This document shows, piece by piece, positions 9,178 to 19,981 of a DNA stretch of 64,000 nucleotides; the stretch's first letter is position 1; each line of letters begins with the position of its first letter. The DNA comes from Prosapia bicincta (taxonomy: Eukaryota > Arthropoda > Insecta > Hemiptera > Cercopidae). The notes under the pieces are model-generated. The model made no database searches. It saw only the letters and a list, made by a program, of their open reading frames with translations, and was not told the origin of the DNA. The DNA is taken from contig JBAIZL010000002.1 of the NCBI GenBank assembly GCA_036971475.1, positions 45,389,229 through 45,453,228 on the forward strand. The letters run 5' to 3'. The position numbers were made by a program, and so were the translations under genes.

Positions 9178-11751
9178 TCACTGATTGTTCTCTGCTGTGG
9201 ATGCTACGTCCGTGAAGCCGGTGTTTGTTGAAGTTACGCGCACTATTTCTTGATCTGTGTGTATGAGGTTTCTGTATAGTATGTCTTCTGTATATGTTGT
9301 TTGTAAATTCATTAAGTTGTTGTGTATGTTTTTATAAATGTGGTATTTTTCTAGTGAGTTTAGTTCTATTGGGTTGTTATTTATTTCCAGTATGGTTAGG
9401 TTATTTTCGTAATTTGTAATTTCGTGTTTATGGGAAATTAGGTGTGCTGCAACATTTGATACTTTAGAATTTTTATTTTTGAATGCTCTATAATGTTCTT
9501 CAAATCTTATTTTAAATGTTCTGGATGTTTTTCCTATGTAAAAAGCGTTACAGTTGTTGCATGTGATTTTGTAGATTCCTGATAGGTTATGTTTTTCTGA
9601 ATTTGTTATGTGGTTTTTGTTACTAAGATATTTTATTATTTTGTTGTTTGGTTTGTAAGTTGGAATGTAGTATTCTTTGTTGTATATATTTGTTATTTTT
9701 TCTATTTTGTTATTGGTATATTTATATTTTAGGTAGATTTTTTTATTTTTATTGTTTTCGTGTTCCGGTTGTAGTGTTGTGTTGATGTTAGGTTTTTTTG
9801 TGAATTTATTGTATATATTTTTTATAATGTGTTTGTTGTATCCATTTTCTATTGCTATTTTTGTAATGTTATCTAATTCTTCATTTAATTTTTGTTTGTT
9901 ATCCTGTGTGTATTTTATTGCTTTATTTATCATGTTACTGTAAGTGTTAATTTTGTGTGTCCAGGGGTGGTTAGATTTGTAGTGTATTGTGGTGTTGTTG
10001 GAAGTAGGTTTCCTGTATACTGTAGTTTCTATTTTATTATCATTTATATTTAAAGTAATGTCGAGGAAGTTGATTGTTCTGTTTGTTTCTGTTTCAACGG
10101 TGAATTGTATGTTTTCGTTGTATGTATTTAGTTTGTTTAATATTATGACGTGTTTGTTGTGAATGGTAGGTTGGTATATTACAAGTATATCGTCTACATA
10201 TCTTGTCCATAGTGAGATATTGTGTGTGTTTATTATAGGTTTAATTATTATTTGTTCAAAGTGTTGTAAATATATTTCTGACATGACAGATGAGATGGGT
10301 GAACCCATGGGGAGTCCTGTTGTTTGTTTATAATATTTATTGTTAAATTGGAAGTAATTTTGGTTACATATGTGTTTGGTTAGCGTAATGATACTATCTA
10401 TTATGTTTCTTTTTTCGTTATTGTGTATCAGTTTGTTTTTTATTATTTCTATGGTTTCTTCTATTGGGATACTAGGGTACATGTTAGTTATGTCATAACT
10501 TATTATTTTTGTGTTGCTGTTTGTTTTTATCGTTTTTATTTTATTAATTAATTCGTATCCATTTTTTATATTGTATGTGTTGTTGATGTGTATTTTAGAT
10601 CTTAGGATTTTGTCTAGAATTTTTGCGATTATGTAAGATGGTGCTGTTGTGAAATTTATTAGTGGTCTAAATGGTGTGTTTGGTTTATGGATTTTAGGTA
10701 TCCCTGATAATACGGGCGCGCATGGTTTAAATGGGTATAATCTTGTGTGGTATTTTAATTTATTGTTATAGTTTAGGGTGTTACGGTGAGTGACTATTAA
10801 GTTTTTTATTGTAATAAGGTATTTGTTAGTTGGGTCTGGGATTTGTTCGTATTTATTTTCTTTTATGTAGTTAGTCATTGAATCGATATATTTGGTATTT
10901 TCTATTATTACTGGAGTATTTGTTTTATCTGATTTTAATATTAAGTAATCGTTGTTTTCTAGTTTTTCTCTGAGTTTTATAATTTCTTTTTTATTAATAT
11001 ATTGTTCTGTTATTTTTGTTTTTTCCGTTTTTATTAGGTTAATTTTATTATTAATGTTATTTCTTATGTGTTCAGTATTTTGGTGGGTAATTTTGTGGAT
11101 GTTAGATTCTGTGTCAACTATTAGGTTTTTTATTATTTGTTTTTTGTTGAAGTTAGGTAGGTTATATTTGAAGGAATTTGTTATTATTATTTTTTCTTTT
11201 TCAGTAAATTCTGTTTTAGTTAAGTTTATGAATTTATTATTGTTAGAAGTGTGGGTTGGTTCTAGGCTATTTTTTAGGTTATGTTGTTGTTTTGATGTGT
11301 GGATTGGTGCTAGGCTATTTTTTAGGTTAAGTTGTTTTGATAAATTTTCGATTTTTTTGTTTTGTCTGTTAATAGTGTTTGTTTTATGTTTTATTATAAT
11401 TTGTTGTATTTTTTCGTGAATAATAGGTGTGAGAGTGTCAAAAGTTTTCATTAATTCCAAATTGGTTGTGTATAATTGTAAATTGATTTGGCTTTTTTTA
11501 TGGTAGGCAGCTTTAATGTTTTGTTTAATAATGTGTGATTCTGCTATTTTTGTTGCTTTATTGATAATAGTGTTATGTTTATTTTTTATGTGTAATTTTG
11601 CGTATTTTGGTGTTATATTAAGAGTTAGGCATTTTTTATTAAATTGTATTTTGTTGATGCAATTCTGGAGTTTGATTTTGAGGTTAATATATTTACGGTA
11701 CAGTTGTTTACCTTGGTAGGTATTAAATTCTTGATATTTAATATTATCCAT
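9178..11751 (-). CDS. PLE reverse transcriptase-GIY-YIG endonuclease, copy L4
   Basis: Full 857-codon ORF. It differs from L1-L3 by Glu to Lys in the HNEHV stretch just after motif C (tgttcgttg becomes tgtttgttg near 10153 on the plus strand, a G to A change on the sense strand). It keeps PNINTT. No catalytic residue is affected. Confidence 0.95.
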   Translation of the reverse strand: MDNIKYQEFNTYQGKQLYRKYINLKIKLQNCINKIQFNKKCLTLNITPKYAKLHIKNKHNTIINKATKIAESHIIKQNIKAAYHKKSQINLQLYTTNLELMKTFDTLTPIIHEKIQQIIIKHKTNTINRQNKKIENLSKQLNLKNSLAPIHTSKQQHNLKNSLEPTHTSNNNKFINLTKTEFTEKEKIIITNSFKYNLPNFNKKQIIKNLIVDTESNIHKITHQNTEHIRNNINNKINLIKTEKTKITEQYINKKEIIKLREKLENNDYLILKSDKTNTPVIIENTKYIDSMTNYIKENKYEQIPDPTNKYLITIKNLIVTHRNTLNYNNKLKYHTRLYPFKPCAPVLSGIPKIHKPNTPFRPLINFTTAPSYIIAKILDKILRSKIHINNTYNIKNGYELINKIKTIKTNSNTKIISYDITNMYPSIPIEETIEIIKNKLIHNNEKRNIIDSIITLTKHICNQNYFQFNNKYYKQTTGLPMGSPISSVMSEIYLQHFEQIIIKPIINTHNISLWTRYVDDILVIYQPTIHNKHVIILNKLNTYNENIQFTVETETNRTINFLDITLNINDNKIETTVYRKPTSNNTTIHYKSNHPWTHKINTYSNMINKAIKYTQDNKQKLNEELDNITKIAIENGYNKHIIKNIYNKFTKKPNINTTLQPEHENNKNKKIYLKYKYTNNKIEKITNIYNKEYYIPTYKPNNKIIKYLSNKNHITNSEKHNLSGIYKITCNNCNAFYIGKTSRTFKIRFEEHYRAFKNKNSKVSNVAAHLISHKHEITNYENNLTILEINNNPIELNSLEKYHIYKNIHNNLMNLQTTYTEDILYRNLIHTDQEIVRVTSTNTGFTDVASTAENNQ

Positions 11752-11878
11752 TGTTTTTCCGTTGCACTGACTTTATGAAGTTAATATATTACTATTTTTG
11801 AGTAATTTTATCCACCATTAAGTACAATAATTTTACCTTGAGTGATGAGGCACCTTTCGGTCTTTGACCATTGTCGAA

Positions 11879-14452
11879 TCACTGATTGTTCTCTGCTGTG
11901 GATGCTACGTCCGTGAAGCCGGTGTTTGTTGAAGTTACGCGCACTATTTCTTGATCTGTGTGTATGAGGTTTCTGTATAGTATGTCTTCTGTATATGTTG
12001 TTTGTAAATTCATTAAGTTGTTGTGTATGTTTTTATAAATGTGGTATTTTTCTAGTGAGTTTAGTTCTATTGGGTTGTTATTTATTTCCAGTATGGTTAG
12101 GTTATTTTCGTAATTTGTAATTTCGTGTTTATGGGAAATTAGGTGTGCTGCAACATTTGATACTTTAGAATTTTTATTTTTGAATGCTCTATAATGTTCT
12201 TCAAATCTTATTTTAAATGTTCTGGATGTTTTTCCTATGTAAAAAGCGTTACAGTTGTTGCATGTGATTTTGTAGATTCCTGATAGGTTATGTTTTTCTG
12301 AATTTGTTATGTGGTTTTTGTTACTAAGATATTTTATTATTTTGTTGTTTGGTTTGTAAGTTGGAATGTAGTATTCTTTGTTGTATATATTTGTTATTTT
12401 TTCTATTTTGTTATTGGTATATTTATATTTTAGGTAGATTTTTTTATTTTTATTGTTTTCGTGTTCCGGTTGTAGTGTTGTGTTGAGGTTAGGTTTTTTT
12501 GTGAATTTATTGTATATATTTTTTATAATGTGTTTGTTGTATCCATTTTCTATTGCTATTTTTGTAATGTTATCTAATTCTTCATTTAATTTTTGTTTGT
12601 TATCCTGTGTGTATTTTATTGCTTTATTTATCATGTTACTGTAAGTGTTAATTTTGTGTGTCCAGGGGTGGTTAGATTTGTAGTGTATTGTGGTGTTGTT
12701 GGAAGTAGGTTTCCTGTATACTGTAGTTTCTATTTTATTATCATTTATATTTAAAGTAATGTCGAGGAAGTTGATTGTTCTGTTTGTTTCTGTTTCAACG
12801 GTGAATTGTATGTTTTCGTTGTATGTATTTAGTTTGTTTAATATTATGACGTGTTTGTTGTGAATGGTAGGTTGGTATATTACAAGTATATCGTCTACAT
12901 ATCTTGTCCATAGTGAGATATTGTGTGTGTTTATTATAGGTTTAATTATTATTTGTTCAAAGTGTTGTAAATATATTTCTGACATGACAGATGAGATGGG
13001 TGAACCCATGGGGAGTCCTGTTGTTTGTTTATAATATTTATTGTTAAATTGGAAGTAATTTTGGTTACATATGTGTTTGGTTAGCGTAATGATACTATCT
13101 ATTATGTTTCTTTTTTCGTTATTGTGTATCAGTTTGTTTTTTATTATTTCTATGGTTTCTTCTATTGGGATACTAGGGTACATGTTAGTTATGTCATAAC
13201 TTATTATTTTTGTGTTGCTGTTTGTTTTTATCGTTTTTATTTTATTAATTAATTCGTATCCATTTTTTATATTGTATGTGTTGTTGATGTGTATTTTAGA
13301 TCTTAGGATTTTGTCTAGAATTTTTGCGATTATGTAAGATGGTGCTGTTGTGAAATTTATTAGTGGTCTAAATGGTGTGTTTGGTTTATGGATTTTAGGT
13401 ATCCCTGATAATACGGGCGCGCATGGTTTAAATGGGTATAATCTTGTGTGGTATTTTAATTTATTGTTATAGTTTAGGGTGTTACGGTGAGTGACTATTA
13501 AGTTTTTTATTGTAATAAGGTATTTGTTAGTTGGGTCTGGGATTTGTTCGTATTTATTTTCTTTTATGTAGTTAGTCATTGAATCGATATATTTGGTATT
13601 TTCTATTATTACTGGAGTATTTGTTTTATCTGATTTTAATATTAAGTAATCGTTGTTTTCTAGTTTTTCTCTGAGTTTTATAATTTCTTTTTTATTAATA
13701 TATTGTTCTGTTATTTTTGTTTTTTCCGTTTTTATTAGGTTAATTTTATTATTAATGTTATTTCTTATGTGTTCAGTATTTTGGTGGGTAATTTTGTGGA
13801 TGTTAGATTCTGTGTCAACTATTAGGTTTTTTATTATTTGTTTTTTGTTGAAGTTAGGTAGGTTATATTTGAAGGAATTTGTTATTATTATTTTTTCTTT
13901 TTCAGTAAATTCTGTTTTAGTTAAGTTTATGAATTTATTATTGTTAGAAGTGTGGGTTGGTTCTAGGCTATTTTTTAGGTTATGTTGTTGTTTTGATGTG
14001 TGGATTGGTGCTAGGCTATTTTTTAGGTTAAGTTGTTTTGATAAATTTTCGATTTTTTTGTTTTGTCTGTTAATAGTGTTTGTTTTATGTTTTATTATAA
14101 TTTGTTGTATTTTTTCGTGAATAATAGGTGTGAGAGTGTCAAAAGTTTTCATTAATTCCAAATTGGTTGTGTATAATTGTAAATTGATTTGGCTTTTTTT
14201 ATGGTAGGCAGCTTTAATGTTTTGTTTAATAATGTGTGATTCTGCTATTTTTGTTGCTTTATTGATAATAGTGTTATGTTTATTTTTTATGTGTAATTTT
14301 GCGTATTTTGGTGTTATATTAAGAGTTAGGCATTTTTTATTAAATTGTATTTTGTTGATGCAATTCTGGAGTTTGATTTTGAGGTTAATATATTTACGGT
14401 ACAGTTGTTTACCTTGGTAGGTATTAAATTCTTGATATTTAATATTATCCAT
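11879..14452 (-). CDS. PLE reverse transcriptase-GIY-YIG endonuclease, copy L5
   Basis: Full 857-codon ORF carrying HNKHV and PNLNTT (Ile to Leu between the RT and GIY-YIG domains). The Leu state is universal in the right arm, so L5 is the outermost left-arm copy to carry it. Catalytic motifs are intact. Confidence 0.95.
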   Translation of the reverse strand: MDNIKYQEFNTYQGKQLYRKYINLKIKLQNCINKIQFNKKCLTLNITPKYAKLHIKNKHNTIINKATKIAESHIIKQNIKAAYHKKSQINLQLYTTNLELMKTFDTLTPIIHEKIQQIIIKHKTNTINRQNKKIENLSKQLNLKNSLAPIHTSKQQHNLKNSLEPTHTSNNNKFINLTKTEFTEKEKIIITNSFKYNLPNFNKKQIIKNLIVDTESNIHKITHQNTEHIRNNINNKINLIKTEKTKITEQYINKKEIIKLREKLENNDYLILKSDKTNTPVIIENTKYIDSMTNYIKENKYEQIPDPTNKYLITIKNLIVTHRNTLNYNNKLKYHTRLYPFKPCAPVLSGIPKIHKPNTPFRPLINFTTAPSYIIAKILDKILRSKIHINNTYNIKNGYELINKIKTIKTNSNTKIISYDITNMYPSIPIEETIEIIKNKLIHNNEKRNIIDSIITLTKHICNQNYFQFNNKYYKQTTGLPMGSPISSVMSEIYLQHFEQIIIKPIINTHNISLWTRYVDDILVIYQPTIHNKHVIILNKLNTYNENIQFTVETETNRTINFLDITLNINDNKIETTVYRKPTSNNTTIHYKSNHPWTHKINTYSNMINKAIKYTQDNKQKLNEELDNITKIAIENGYNKHIIKNIYNKFTKKPNLNTTLQPEHENNKNKKIYLKYKYTNNKIEKITNIYNKEYYIPTYKPNNKIIKYLSNKNHITNSEKHNLSGIYKITCNNCNAFYIGKTSRTFKIRFEEHYRAFKNKNSKVSNVAAHLISHKHEITNYENNLTILEINNNPIELNSLEKYHIYKNIHNNLMNLQTTYTEDILYRNLIHTDQEIVRVTSTNTGFTDVASTAENNQ

Positions 14453-14579
14453 TGTTTTTCCGTTGCACTGACTTTATGAAGTTAATATATTACTATTTTT
14501 GAGTAATTTTATCCACCATTAAGTACAATAATTTTACCTTGAGTGATGAGGCACCTTTCGGTCTTTGACCATTGTCGAA

Positions 14580-17153
14580 TCACTGATTGTTCTCTGCTGT
14601 GGATGCTACGTCCGTGAAGCCGGTGTTTGTTGAAGTTACGCGCACTATTTCTTGATCTGTGTGTATGAGGTTTCTGTATAGTATGTCTTCTGTATATGTT
14701 GTTTGTAAATTCATTAAGTTGTTGTGTATGTTTTTATAAATGTGGTATTTTTCTAGTGAGTTTAGTTCTATTGGGTTGTTATTTATTTCCAGTATGGTTA
14801 GGTTATTTTCGTAATTTGTAATTTCGTGTTTATGGGAAATTAGGTGTGCTGCAACATTTGATACTTTAGAATTTTTATTTTTGAATGCTCTATAATGTTC
14901 TTCAAATCTTATTTTAAATGTTCTGGATGTTTTTCCTATGTAAAAAGCGTTACAGTTGTTGCATGTGATTTTGTAGATTCCTGATAGGTTATGTTTTTCT
15001 GAATTTGTTATGTGGTTTTTGTTACTAAGATATTTTATTATTTTGTTGTTTGGTTTGTAAGTTGGAATGTAGTATTCTTTGTTGTATATATTTGTTATTT
15101 TTTCTATTTTGTTATTGGTATATTTATATTTTAGGTAGATTTTTTTATTTTTATTGTTTTCGTGTTCCGGTTGTAGTGTTGTGTTGATGTTAGGTTTTTT
15201 TGTGAATTTATTGTATATATTTTTTATAATGTGTTTGTTGTATCCATTTTCTATTGCTATTTTTGTAATGTTATCTAATTCTTCATTTAATTTTTGTTTG
15301 TTATCCTGTGTGTATTTTATTGCTTTATTTATCATGTTACTGTAAGTGTTAATTTTGTGTGTCCAGGGGTGGTTAGATTTGTAGTGTATTGTGGTGTTGT
15401 TGGAAGTAGGTTTCCTGTATACTGTAGTTTCTATTTTATTATCATTTATATTTAAAGTAATGTCGAGGAAGTTGATTGTTCTGTTTGTTTCTGTTTCAAC
15501 GGTGAATTGTATGTTTTCGTTGTATGTATTTAGTTTGTTTAATATTATGACGTGTTTGTTGTGAATGGTAGGTTGGTATATTACAAGTATATCGTCTACA
15601 TATCTTGTCCATAGTGAGATATTGTGTGTGTTTATTATAGGTTTAATTATTATTTGTTCAAAGTGTTGTAAATATATTTCTGACATGACAGATGAGATGG
15701 GTGAACCCATGGGGAGTCCTGTTGTTTGTTTATAATATTTATTGTTAAATTGGAAGTAATTTTGGTTACATATGTGTTTGGTTAGCGTAATGATACTATC
15801 TATTATGTTTCTTTTTTCGTTATTGTGTATCAGTTTGTTTTTTATTATTTCTATGGTTTCTTCTATTGGGATACTAGGGTACATGTTAGTTATGTCATAA
15901 CTTATTATTTTTGTGTTGCTGTTTGTTTTTATCGTTTTTATTTTATTAATTAATTCGTATCCATTTTTTATATTGTATGTGTTGTTGATGTGTATTTTAG
16001 ATCTTAGGATTTTGTCTAGAATTTTTGCGATTATGTAAGATGGTGCTGTTGTGAAATTTATTAGTGGTCTAAATGGTGTGTTTGGTTTATGGATTTTAGG
16101 TATCCCTGATAATACGGGCGCGCATGGTTTAAATGGGTATAATCTTGTGTGGTATTTTAATTTATTGTTATAGTTTAGGGTGTTACGGTGAGTGACTATT
16201 AAGTTTTTTATTGTAATAAGGTATTTGTTAGTTGGGTCTGGGATTTGTTCGTATTTATTTTCTTTTATGTAGTTAGTCATTGAATCGATATATTTGGTAT
16301 TTTCTATTATTACTGGAGTATTTGTTTTATCTGATTTTAATATTAAGTAATCGTTGTTTTCTAGTTTTTCTCTGAGTTTTATAATTTCTTTTTTATTAAT
16401 ATATTGTTCTGTTATTTTTGTTTTTTCCGTTTTTATTAGGTTAATTTTATTATTAATGTTATTTCTTATGTGTTCAGTATTTTGGTGGGTAATTTTGTGG
16501 ATGTTAGATTCTGTGTCAACTATTAGGTTTTTTATTATTTGTTTTTTGTTGAAGTTAGGTAGGTTATATTTGAAGGAATTTGTTATTATTATTTTTTCTT
16601 TTTCAGTAAATTCTGTTTTAGTTAAGTTTATGAATTTATTATTGTTAGAAGTGTGGGTTGGTTCTAGGCTATTTTTTAGGTTATGTTGTTGTTTTGATGT
16701 GTGGATTGGTGCTAGGCTATTTTTTAGGTTAAGTTGTTTTGATAAATTTTCGATTTTTTTGTTTTGTCTGTTAATAGTGTTTGTTTTATGTTTTATTATA
16801 ATTTGTTGTATTTTTTCGTGAATAATAGGTGTGAGAGTGTCAAAAGTTTTCATTAATTCCAAATTGGTTGTGTATAATTGTAAATTGATTTGGCTTTTTT
16901 TATGGTAGGCAGCTTTAATGTTTTGTTTAATAATGTGTGATTCTGCTATTTTTGTTGCTTTATTGATAATAGTGTTATGTTTATTTTTTATGTGTAATTT
17001 TGCGTATTTTGGTGTTATATTAAGAGTTAGGCATTTTTTATTAAATTGTATTTTGTTGATGCAATTCTGGAGTTTGATTTTGAGGTTAATATATTTACGG
17101 TACAGTTGTTTACCTTGGTAGGTATTAAATTCTTGATATTTAATATTATCCAT
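14580..17153 (-). CDS. PLE reverse transcriptase-GIY-YIG endonuclease, copy L6
   Basis: Full 857-codon ORF with HNKHV and PNINTT. It sits between two PNLNTT copies, so the Ile/Leu marker alternates here. Such a mosaic is expected from gene conversion or shuffling of units. Catalytic motifs are intact. Confidence 0.95.
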   Translation of the reverse strand: MDNIKYQEFNTYQGKQLYRKYINLKIKLQNCINKIQFNKKCLTLNITPKYAKLHIKNKHNTIINKATKIAESHIIKQNIKAAYHKKSQINLQLYTTNLELMKTFDTLTPIIHEKIQQIIIKHKTNTINRQNKKIENLSKQLNLKNSLAPIHTSKQQHNLKNSLEPTHTSNNNKFINLTKTEFTEKEKIIITNSFKYNLPNFNKKQIIKNLIVDTESNIHKITHQNTEHIRNNINNKINLIKTEKTKITEQYINKKEIIKLREKLENNDYLILKSDKTNTPVIIENTKYIDSMTNYIKENKYEQIPDPTNKYLITIKNLIVTHRNTLNYNNKLKYHTRLYPFKPCAPVLSGIPKIHKPNTPFRPLINFTTAPSYIIAKILDKILRSKIHINNTYNIKNGYELINKIKTIKTNSNTKIISYDITNMYPSIPIEETIEIIKNKLIHNNEKRNIIDSIITLTKHICNQNYFQFNNKYYKQTTGLPMGSPISSVMSEIYLQHFEQIIIKPIINTHNISLWTRYVDDILVIYQPTIHNKHVIILNKLNTYNENIQFTVETETNRTINFLDITLNINDNKIETTVYRKPTSNNTTIHYKSNHPWTHKINTYSNMINKAIKYTQDNKQKLNEELDNITKIAIENGYNKHIIKNIYNKFTKKPNINTTLQPEHENNKNKKIYLKYKYTNNKIEKITNIYNKEYYIPTYKPNNKIIKYLSNKNHITNSEKHNLSGIYKITCNNCNAFYIGKTSRTFKIRFEEHYRAFKNKNSKVSNVAAHLISHKHEITNYENNLTILEINNNPIELNSLEKYHIYKNIHNNLMNLQTTYTEDILYRNLIHTDQEIVRVTSTNTGFTDVASTAENNQ

Positions 17154-17280
17154 TGTTTTTCCGTTGCACTGACTTTATGAAGTTAATATATTACTATTTT
17201 TGAGTAATTTTATCCACCATTAAGTACAATAATTTTACCTTGAGTGATGAGGCACCTTTCGGTCTTTGACCATTGTCGAA

Positions 17281-19854
17281 TCACTGATTGTTCTCTGCTG
17301 TGGATGCTACGTCCGTGAAGCCGGTGTTTGTTGAAGTTACGCGCACTATTTCTTGATCTGTGTGTATGAGGTTTCTGTATAGTATGTCTTCTGTATATGT
17401 TGTTTGTAAATTCATTAAGTTGTTGTGTATGTTTTTATAAATGTGGTATTTTTCTAGTGAGTTTAGTTCTATTGGGTTGTTATTTATTTCCAGTATGGTT
17501 AGGTTATTTTCGTAATTTGTAATTTCGTGTTTATGGGAAATTAGGTGTGCTGCAACATTTGATACTTTAGAATTTTTATTTTTGAATGCTCTATAATGTT
17601 CTTCAAATCTTATTTTAAATGTTCTGGATGTTTTTCCTATGTAAAAAGCGTTACAGTTGTTGCATGTGATTTTGTAGATTCCTGATAGGTTATGTTTTTC
17701 TGAATTTGTTATGTGGTTTTTGTTACTAAGATATTTTATTATTTTGTTGTTTGGTTTGTAAGTTGGAATGTAGTATTCTTTGTTGTATATATTTGTTATT
17801 TTTTCTATTTTGTTATTGGTATATTTATATTTTAGGTAGATTTTTTTATTTTTATTGTTTTCGTGTTCCGGTTGTAGTGTTGTGTTGAGGTTAGGTTTTT
17901 TTGTGAATTTATTGTATATATTTTTTATAATGTGTTTGTTGTATCCATTTTCTATTGCTATTTTTGTAATGTTATCTAATTCTTCATTTAATTTTTGTTT
18001 GTTATCCTGTGTGTATTTTATTGCTTTATTTATCATGTTACTGTAAGTGTTAATTTTGTGTGTCCAGGGGTGGTTAGATTTGTAGTGTATTGTGGTGTTG
18101 TTGGAAGTAGGTTTCCTGTATACTGTAGTTTCTATTTTATTATCATTTATATTTAAAGTAATGTCGAGGAAGTTGATTGTTCTGTTTGTTTCTGTTTCAA
18201 CGGTGAATTGTATGTTTTCGTTGTATGTATTTAGTTTGTTTAATATTATGACGTGTTCGTTGTGAATGGTAGGTTGGTATATTACAAGTATATCGTCTAC
18301 ATATCTTGTCCATAGTGAGATATTGTGTGTGTTTATTATAGGTTTAATTATTATTTGTTCAAAGTGTTGTAAATATATTTCTGACATGACAGATGAGATG
18401 GGTGAACCCATGGGGAGTCCTGTTGTTTGTTTATAATATTTATTGTTAAATTGGAAGTAATTTTGGTTACATATGTGTTTGGTTAGCGTAATGATACTAT
18501 CTATTATGTTTCTTTTTTCGTTATTGTGTATCAGTTTGTTTTTTATTATTTCTATGGTTTCTTCTATTGGGATACTAGGGTACATGTTAGTTATGTCATA
18601 ACTTATTATTTTTGTGTTGCTGTTTGTTTTTATCGTTTTTATTTTATTAATTAATTCGTATCCATTTTTTATATTGTATGTGTTGTTGATGTGTATTTTA
18701 GATCTTAGGATTTTGTCTAGAATTTTTGCGATTATGTAAGATGGTGCTGTTGTGAAATTTATTAGTGGTCTAAATGGTGTGTTTGGTTTATGGATTTTAG
18801 GTATCCCTGATAATACGGGCGCGCATGGTTTAAATGGGTATAATCTTGTGTGGTATTTTAATTTATTGTTATAGTTTAGGGTGTTACGGTGAGTGACTAT
18901 TAAGTTTTTTATTGTAATAAGGTATTTGTTAGTTGGGTCTGGGATTTGTTCGTATTTATTTTCTTTTGTGTAGTTAGTCATTGAATCGATATATTTGGTA
19001 TTTTCTATTATTACTGGAGTATTTGTTTTATCTGATTTTAATATTAAGTAATCGTTGTTTTCTAGTTTTTCTCTGAGTTTTATAATTTCTTTTTTATTAA
19101 TATATTGTTCTGTTATTTTTGTTTTTTCCGTTTTTATTAGGTTAATTTTATTATTAATGTTATTTCTTATGTGTTCAGTATTTTGGTGGGTAATTTTGTG
19201 GATGTTAGATTCTGTGTCAACTATTAGGTTTTTTATTATTTGTTTTTTGTTGAAGTTAGGTAGGTTATATTTGAAGGAATTTGTTATTATTATTTTTTCT
19301 TTTTCAGTAAATTCTGTTTTAGTTAAGTTTATGAATTTATTATTGTTAGAAGTTTGGGTTGGTTCTAGGCTATTTTTTAGGTTATGTTGTTGTTTTGATG
19401 TGTGGATTGGTGCTAGGCTATTTTTTAGGTTAAGTTGTTTTGATAAATTTTCGATTTTTTTGTTTTGTCTGTTAATAGTGTTTGTTTTATGTTTTATTAT
19501 AATTTGTTGTATTTTTTCATGAATAATAGGTGTGAGAGTGTCAAAAGTTTTCATTAATTCCAAATTGGTTGTGTATAATTGTAAATTGATTTGGCTTTTT
19601 TTATGGTAGGCAGCTTTAATGTTTTGTTTAATAATGTGTGATTCTGCTATTTTTGTTGCTTTATTGATAATAGTGTTATGTTTATTTTTTATGTGTAATT
19701 TTGCGTATTTTGGTGTTATATTAAGAGTTAGGCATTTTTTATTAAATTGTATTTTGTTGATGCAATTCTGGAGTTTGATTTTGAGGTTAATATATTTACG
19801 GTACAGTTGTTTACCTTGGTAGGTATTAAATTCTTGATATTTAATATTATCCAT
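17281..19854 (-). CDS. PLE reverse transcriptase-GIY-YIG endonuclease, copy L7
   Basis: Full 857-codon ORF and the most distinctive left-arm copy. It has NYTKEN instead of NYIKEN, HNEHV, PNLNTT, and a private His to Gln change in the second half of the N-terminal duplication (PTQTS). The NYTKEN allele otherwise occurs only in right-arm copies R1, R4, R7 and R9, so this unit links the two arms. Catalytic motifs are intact. Confidence 0.95.
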   Translation of the reverse strand: MDNIKYQEFNTYQGKQLYRKYINLKIKLQNCINKIQFNKKCLTLNITPKYAKLHIKNKHNTIINKATKIAESHIIKQNIKAAYHKKSQINLQLYTTNLELMKTFDTLTPIIHEKIQQIIIKHKTNTINRQNKKIENLSKQLNLKNSLAPIHTSKQQHNLKNSLEPTQTSNNNKFINLTKTEFTEKEKIIITNSFKYNLPNFNKKQIIKNLIVDTESNIHKITHQNTEHIRNNINNKINLIKTEKTKITEQYINKKEIIKLREKLENNDYLILKSDKTNTPVIIENTKYIDSMTNYTKENKYEQIPDPTNKYLITIKNLIVTHRNTLNYNNKLKYHTRLYPFKPCAPVLSGIPKIHKPNTPFRPLINFTTAPSYIIAKILDKILRSKIHINNTYNIKNGYELINKIKTIKTNSNTKIISYDITNMYPSIPIEETIEIIKNKLIHNNEKRNIIDSIITLTKHICNQNYFQFNNKYYKQTTGLPMGSPISSVMSEIYLQHFEQIIIKPIINTHNISLWTRYVDDILVIYQPTIHNEHVIILNKLNTYNENIQFTVETETNRTINFLDITLNINDNKIETTVYRKPTSNNTTIHYKSNHPWTHKINTYSNMINKAIKYTQDNKQKLNEELDNITKIAIENGYNKHIIKNIYNKFTKKPNLNTTLQPEHENNKNKKIYLKYKYTNNKIEKITNIYNKEYYIPTYKPNNKIIKYLSNKNHITNSEKHNLSGIYKITCNNCNAFYIGKTSRTFKIRFEEHYRAFKNKNSKVSNVAAHLISHKHEITNYENNLTILEINNNPIELNSLEKYHIYKNIHNNLMNLQTTYTEDILYRNLIHTDQEIVRVTSTNTGFTDVASTAENNQ

Positions 19855-19981
19855 TGTTTTTCCGTTGCACTGACTTTATGAAGTTAATATATTACTATTT
19901 TTGAGTAATTTTATCCACCATTAAGTACAATAATTTTACCTTGAGTGATGAGGCACCTTTCGGTCTTTGACCATTGTCGAA